From contig JAJIRX010000597.1 of the NCBI GenBank assembly GCA_023853785.1, positions 186,001 to 250,000 on the forward strand: a DNA stretch of 64,000 nt. The letters run 5' to 3'. The DNA is from Psilocybe azurescens (lineage: Eukaryota; Basidiomycota; Agaricomycetes; Agaricales; Agrocybaceae). Each line of letters starts with the position of its first letter. Positions within the stretch are counted from its first letter, which is position 1. The position numbers and the translations under genes were made by a program. The notes below the pieces were generated by a model. That model was not told where the DNA came from and made no database searches. It saw nothing but the letters and a program-made list of their open reading frames with translations. Shown here in pieces: positions 58,460 to 64,000 of the stretch.

Positions 58460-59480
58460 GGTCTAAGCACGCGGTAGACTTCCGAGACGGGTGAGTTGGA
58501 AGGGTGTTGTAGCTGGATACAGCCTGCTGAGTCAGCCGTATCCCGTCACTTACGGTCACGGGCGCTCAATACCCCTAATGCTATAAGTTGGGCCAAAAAC
58601 AGTTAAAAAGTTTCTTCTCTAGGAGGTTAGCAACCAAGAATCATTCAGATAAGACTATAAATACATGTTCATTTAACTTGCCTTTGCTCGACTCCAATCG
58701 AATTCTGGTAAGTTCATGAAGAGCTTCAAGGGTGTGACGAAATGTGACGATCCGGTATTTTCCTTACTCTTTGATTATCTATCGTTTTATCTTATCTTCA
58801 CATTTCGACTACATTCCATTCCGTCGACTGATACACGACTTCGTCCCTTTTTCTTCCCTTATCCATTATCCCTGAAACACTCCCTTAGATACCTTATTTA
58901 TCCTCCTTAGCCACAAACCCTTTTACTTAAGTTCTAGACCTCTTCCTTACAGTATAAATACAGGCTGTAGTAGATACCAATTTCCCCCAGTGAACAACGA
59001 ACACTTACACCTGTCTATTCAAGTGCTCAGCTTCATTCTATTCCCCTATTTCCGTGTGTCAGGACGATACTATCGATACTCTAGCAGTCACGATAAGTTA
59101 CTCCTGTCACACGAAATGTGACGCGGATGATCAACGGACGATCTGCCGACTGCGATTTGACTGCGACTCTGCGGCTCGACTCGACTCCGTGTTTCCGACA
59201 TCAATGCCTTGCTTGGGTACACCTTTCGACTATTTATTTCATTCCGGACAGCACAATCGACGTTTCAGAAGCCCACTGTGCCCCCTTTCCAAGACAATGA
59301 ACCTGGCAGTCCTCAAACTGCTTTCGAATCTCACCTGAATTGTTTGCGTGATCAAGAGGCTTCAGGACGCCGCCGAAGTGTAGCTCGAATTCCCCACTTC
59401 ACTGCCACACTAGATCAAGAGTTTTATAAATAGAGCAACATATATTCTTTTGATTCCTCACAAATTGTCCGATTTCGAGG
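58460..59480. promoter_or_regulatory. Divergent promoter region, PER1 / glucosyltransferase
   Basis: This 1-kb region is pyrimidine-rich around 58790-58880. Short frames at 58716 and 59054 look non-coding. No clear binding sites. Confidence 0.4.
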
Positions 59481-62400
59481 ATGGCTGCTGCAAATGACGA
59501 GCCGTTTCACATGCAAGATAATGCTGCAACTCGAACACGTCCATCTCCAGAAGATCCACTCGAACCCACGACTGTCAGTGAGTAACGATCTGTTCTCTAA
59601 TCTGGTCGCGTTTCCCGAATCAACACTAACGCCCATCAGACTATGCCGAATATGTATCACAAGGAAAAGGCTTGGACTCTGTCGCAAGCGTTAGTCCCGA
59701 TGGACGAATATCTCTGCTCTTTGATTTCAAAGATAAATTGCCTGAACTACCCAAAATTCAATCTCGCCACACTGAAGAATTCGCGGTAGATACTAAAGAA
59801 TGGCGAGAGTGCCCCAACATGAATATAGTCATCATGGTTGTTGGGAGTCGTGGTACGTCGTGTGAAACATCTAAGTGGCAGATTTACATTTAATCGTCGC
59901 AATCGACCAGGTGATGTGCAGCCCTATGTAGCTCTGGGTCAGCAACTCTTGAAGGACGGCCACCGCGTACGAATCGCGACGCACGAAACATTTCGCACCT
60001 TCGTCAATGACGCAGGATTGGAGTTTTATAATATCGGTGGCAATCCACAGGATCTCATGAGTTATATGGTGAAAAGTGAGCACTATGTACCACAACCTAT
60101 TTATGGCTTCTGCTAAATAAAGCCCAGATCCTGGTTTAATGCCCGGTTTCGAATCGCTCACCAATGGAGACATCGTGAAGAAGAGAAAAATGCTGAGCGA
60201 GATGATCAATGGCTGTTGGGACTCGTGTCATTCTCCGTGTCCTATCACTGGGCGTTCTTTTATAGCCGACGCCATCATTTCGAACCCACCTACTTTCGCG
60301 CACGTCCATTGCGCGGAGGCTCTGGGTATCCCACTACTTTTGAGCTTTAGTGAGTGGGCTAATTCCGAGAAACTGCTGTATACTGATCAAATTGACATCT
60401 GCAGCGATGCCATGGTCAGATCTTTCTACACTCCAACGACATACCCTTATCCGTTAGATCTGTAGGACTCCGACAACGGCCTTCCCTCATCCTCTGGTCA
60501 ACATAACAAACTCAAATGCCGGATTTAGTGTGACTAATTATTTGAGTTATGCAGCAGCCGATCTTTTGACGTGGAAAGGGTATGTATATACAGATGCTCT
60601 GTTTCCTTCGTGTGATTGAATTTTTGTTCAGAGTCGGTGACATCATCAATACTTTTAGAACATCGAAACTGGGGCTTTCCCCATTGGGTATACGAGTTGG
60701 ACCAGGATATGTCGACCGACTGAAAATACCGTGGACATATTGCATAAGTCCTGCTTTGGTTCCAAAGCCGGACGATTGGAAAAATCACATTGGTACTCAA
60801 AGATTCTATGCCCCAGAGGATAGCTTGCTTACTTTCCCTTTGCACAGATATCTCTGGGTTTTATTTCCTCGACTTGGCCACGAACTACCGCCCATCACCG
60901 GAACTGACTGCATTTCTGTCGGATGGAGAAGCGCCTGTATATATTGGGTAAGATTTCTGCCGTACAAGCGTTCAATTGAGAACTTACTCAATCATACTGT
61001 GCTAGGTTTGGCTCAGTTGTAGTAAACAATCCTGCTGCTATGTCAAGTATGATTACGCTTCTATAGCTTTCTTGACGGCTAACCTTTCTGCAGAAACTAT
61101 TTTTGAAGCTACAAAGCAAGCCGGTGTAAGAGCTCTAGTTTCTTCCGGCTGGGTAAGCCTATTTTTCTAGGCGAATATCTCTATGTCTTCCTAATGAAGT
61201 TCCAGGGAGGCCTAGGCGGCGTTTTCGTCCCACCACACATCTTCATGCTCGGAAACGTTCCGCACGACTGGTTATTTGATAAAGAGCGCGTTTCCGCTGT
61301 CGTCCATCACGGCGGTGCAGGAACAACTGCGATAGGCCTCGCCAAAGGTCGTCCAACTGTGGTAGTTCCTTTCTTCGGCGATCAAGGATTTTGGGGTGCG
61401 TGTCTTTTTGACTCTGTCAAATTATCCGAAACCAGGTTTTGACGATGTCTTTTGCAGGAAGTATGATCTATAAAGCAGGCGCCGGGCCCAAGCCCATTAC
61501 GCAAAAAGAGTTAAATGTCCAGAAATTGAGAGATGCAATCACATTTGCTACAAGTTCTGCGGCGAAAGAAGCTGCAAAAGGTTTGGCTCAGAGGATTTAC
61601 GAAGATGTGGGTCGTCCGTTCCGTAAATATCCCCAATGCATCTGATGCCGTATCAGAACGGCGTTCGCAAGGGACTCGAGAGTTTTTATAAGCATCTTCC
61701 GCTTTTGAACATGAGATGCGACCTGGATCCCTCACGCGTGGCTGTTTGGTGGTCGGATGAGCAGGCGAGTATTTCGCCATCAATGACGAATTTATTAAGT
61801 TCTTACCCTGTTATGTACCAGTGTTTAAAGCTTAGCGCATTTGCCGCACAAACCCTAGCAGATGCTAAATTGATATCATTGCAGACGCTAAAATTGCATC
61901 GTAGGCTTAGCATTTCGCTGCTTGGCTTGGATCATTGGTTGCTGATTTTCTTCCAGGGTCAAAAGAATACAAATTTCGCAAGAAAGTCGCTGATCCTCTG
62001 ACTGGCGCTGGCGGAGCAAATGCCATGTTCTGGACACTCACAAACCCGATAAAGCTTGGTAATTTTATTCAGTAAGTAAATTGCGACGAACATCCTGTAT
62101 GTTATAGCACTGAATGTTCCGTAGAGAAGCCGTGATCCAACCCGATACACCATCTTTGGCTGCACAACACGGTATGCGAACCTTGACTTCCTTATTTTTG
62201 TCCAGTATCTGACTATCTGACCCGTTGGGTGCGAGATAGGCATTTTGGATGGCGTGGCCTCCGTTCACGAGGGTCTTCGAAGACATTCTAAGGATCAAGA
62301 ACAAACCGCTACTACGGTTAGTGCGCATGGAAATCGTTACTGAATGACTGGTAGAGACATTTTATTTAGGATGCTCCTCAAAACACCTCTAGAAGCGTCC

Positions 62401-63103
62401 CTAAAGAGCCCCCAAAGAGCCCTGGGTCTGACTCGAAGGTGCGCAGAGAGAACTTGCAGTAATAAACTTTGCGTTGAAACATTATTTTGGCAGAGTTTGT
62501 TTGGGACCCTAAAAACTGTCAGTATCCTTTTCTGATTCTTGCCAGTGATAACATTCCTCATCGAGTAGTTGTTCATTTACCAGTCGTGCATGGTTCAAAA
62601 TCACAAACTAGCCTCAGTTCGGTGATAATACCCGTGCAAGGTTCATGGAAGTTCGCATCATCAGCTACTGGCAAAACACAATATCAGCAGCAGCGCCTTA
62701 CACGTATTGTCGAAGGACGCAAAGCCGTCAAAGCGAGCACAGAAGGCCAGAGAGCAATGATCATTGGAAGATTCAAGGAGGAAATCTGCAACACACCTAT
62801 TAGACAGAAGTTATACCGCGAGGCAGTGGAAAGAGCGGCTAGCAGTGGTAGCGTGGATTTTGGCTCCAACAATCCGCAGAGCCTTTGTCAGGGAATGGGG
62901 GTGTGTCGATGATTTCATTCCCCGTTGGCGATAGATACGATGTAGACCTCGCATTCGCGGACTCTGGAAATCTGTATATGATGAAGACAATAATGCTGAA
63001 GATTCCTCCGGCAACCGGGGTGGCCATTGACTGTGCATGGAAGAGCATGGAAGCAGCCTATGCTGTTGGAATGAGGCCACTCCTTGACTTACTCGAATTA
63101 TAA
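59481..63103 (+). CDS. UDP-glucose:sterol glucosyltransferase-like GT1 enzyme
   Basis: At least 14 exons. Start MAAANDEPFHMQDN, then SVSPDGRISLLFDF, the N-terminal Rossmann half (NIVIMVVGSRGDVQPYVALG, HRVRIATHETFRTFV) and the acceptor region (MPWTPTTAFPHPLVNITNSN). The donor site follows: VYIGFGSVVV, FMLGNVPHDWLF and VVHHGGAGTTAIGLAKGRP...FGDQGFWG, the GT1 signature. This is the catalytic unit of fungal UGT51-type sterol glucosyltransferases, without the PH/GRAM domains of the yeast enzyme. Intron 61765-61821 has a GC donor (CAG|GCGAGT). After VWWSDEQ.LKLSAFAAQ the tail continues to a possible stop at about 62343. Conserved-looking sequence (PVQGSWKFASSATGKTQ, 62624 on) extends to 63103 but needs one more unresolved junction and probably one missing base near 62884. 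Confidence 0.88.
61765..61821 (+). other. GC-AG intron in the glucosyltransferase
   Basis: Donor CAG|GCGAGT at 61765, acceptor TGTACCAG at 61821, 57 nt. The only nearby GT alternative (61770) leads to an immediate stop, so the GC donor is preferred. Confidence 0.65.
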
Positions 63104-63186
63104 TATACATGTGAGATCTTGACTTGTACGTACTAATAATTATACACACGAACCATCAATCTGGTGTCCAAATATAAGAAAAATAT

Positions 63187-64000
63187 CTAAATATCCACAT
63201 CGACATCCATGGCTGGAGTTGAAGTCGTTTCTGTCGTGGGTGTGCTGGGGTCTTTCTCTTGATCCTTTGCAGCCGTCCGACCGCGCCCCCTCCCTCTTCC
63301 TCTTCCTCTGCCTCTTCCTCTTTTGACAGGTGCAGGACTAGGTTCCGGTGCGTCGTCTCCATCATCGCCGTCGCCGGTTGCGGGTGTCAGGGTAGCAGGA
63401 GTGGGAGGGGCCGAAGCTGAGGCAGCTCCTCGTCCTCTTCCACGACCGCGGCCTCGTCGCCCACCCCTTGCTCTTCGCCCAGTGCTTGCACCGCGCCCTC
63501 TACTTGGGGCGGGTGAGTCTTGATCGACATCATTATCCCCGTCATAATACTCGGCCCTTCCTACTGATCGTCCGAGGCGTCGTTCTCCTGCTTGGCCGGT
63601 ACCCCTCTCCTCATCTTTCTCCTCCGCCGTTCTGTTTTCGTCCACGACCAGGCCCTGCAGGTCTGGCGGGATCTCTGCATAGCTACACTCGGCGCTCCCT
63701 GCAGGTATCGAAGTTTATTTCGGATGCTTATGGTAATGCGTTGTAGAGAAGCAGGCGAGTTTTGGTTGTCGACTTTACCAGTTAGTGGAGGATGCAGCTT
63801 CCAATGCGAGTCCGCAAAGAAGGAGTCATAGACGGTCGCTGGTAGCTCATCAGGTATTTCTGCGCCTACGAGAACAGATGTCTCGTATGTCCAGCACCGA
63901 CTGACGTTTTTGATGGTGTAGCCTCCTCCTCCGACTACGAGCAGGGGGACGTTATATTTTCGGACAAAGTTGACGCACTCGCCGTGTGCAGCGATCGAGA
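63187..64000 (-). CDS. Class I histone deacetylase, 3' part (runs off the window)
   Basis: The visible C-terminal part begins near the right edge with AAHGECVNFVRKYNVPLLVV, GGGGYTIKNVSRCWTYE and LVGAEIPDELP. Then come HWKLHPPL, SLQRITISIRNKLRYLQGAP and SVAMQ. GGGGYT...NVxRCWT(Y/F)E is the signature of Rpd3/HDAC1-type class I enzymes, which deacetylate histones in the nucleus using zinc. The tail after residue-equivalent VAMQ is acidic and then Arg/Gly-rich (GRGRGRGRG) with Pro/Thr stretches, ending AMDVDVDI. The frame slips by one near 63674-63676: VAMQ leads into EIPPDLQGLVVDE only with one extra G, so a missing base is likely. The N-terminal two thirds lie outside the window. Confidence 0.92.

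Overview
The window is a piece of a filamentous basidiomycete genome, most likely an Agaricomycete. The genes are split by many short GT-AG introns, mostly 45-65 nt with TNCTAAC/CTGAC-like branch sites. The gene set includes SLC41-type Mg transport, NGG1/ADA3, RPA34, MCP1, PER1 and a fungal Na/K-type P-ATPase. It also carries wood- and litter-decay enzymes (a GH10 xylanase with CBM1, a GH3 beta-glucosidase, a PL14 lyase, a P450) and a Ty3/Gypsy element whose reading frames look like those of other basidiomycete elements. Family names come from recognising motifs in the translated exons; no database search was possible.

Layout from left to right. 0-12.5 kb: a TMEM163-like membrane protein, a secreted PL14-type polysaccharide lyase, a small secreted protein built of three tandem repeats (minus strand), a gene-poor stretch, and a 12-exon cytochrome P450 whose start codon appears mutated to TTG. 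12.8-22.3 kb: one complete Ty3/Gypsy LTR retrotransposon in minus orientation, with ~309-bp LTRs and a 5-bp target duplication (CCTTG). Its gag and pol frames are broken. It sits about 115 bp upstream of the next gene. 22.4-29.1 kb: an SLC41 divalent-cation transporter, the SAGA subunit ADA3/NGG1, and convergently the RNA polymerase I subunit RPA34.

29.6-43.4 kb: a conserved basidiomycete protein of unknown role, an 18-exon GH10-CBM1 endoxylanase containing 7-nt and 2-nt microexons, two tandem paralogues of an unknown repeat protein (the second a pseudogene), an unknown multi-pass membrane protein, and a 15-exon GH3 beta-glucosidase. 44.6-64 kb: MCP1, a type IIC P-type ATPase, a poorly coding 3.7-kb region with one possible small gene, a glyoxalase-like protein, PER1, a sterol-glucosyltransferase-like GT1 enzyme, and the 3' end of a class I histone deacetylase running off the right edge.

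Two observations cut across the genes. First, at least nine otherwise healthy genes each need one extra base, usually in a short homopolymer, to keep frame. All of these are single-base losses, so they look like assembly or sequencing errors rather than real pseudogenes. Second, GC-AG introns occur in four genes, and one of them borders the 2-nt microexon. As a set, the secreted enzymes (PL14, GH10, GH3) and the repeat protein fit a saprotroph that degrades plant polymers: GH10 cuts xylan, GH3 releases monosaccharides from oligosaccharides. The housekeeping genes between them are unrelated in function.
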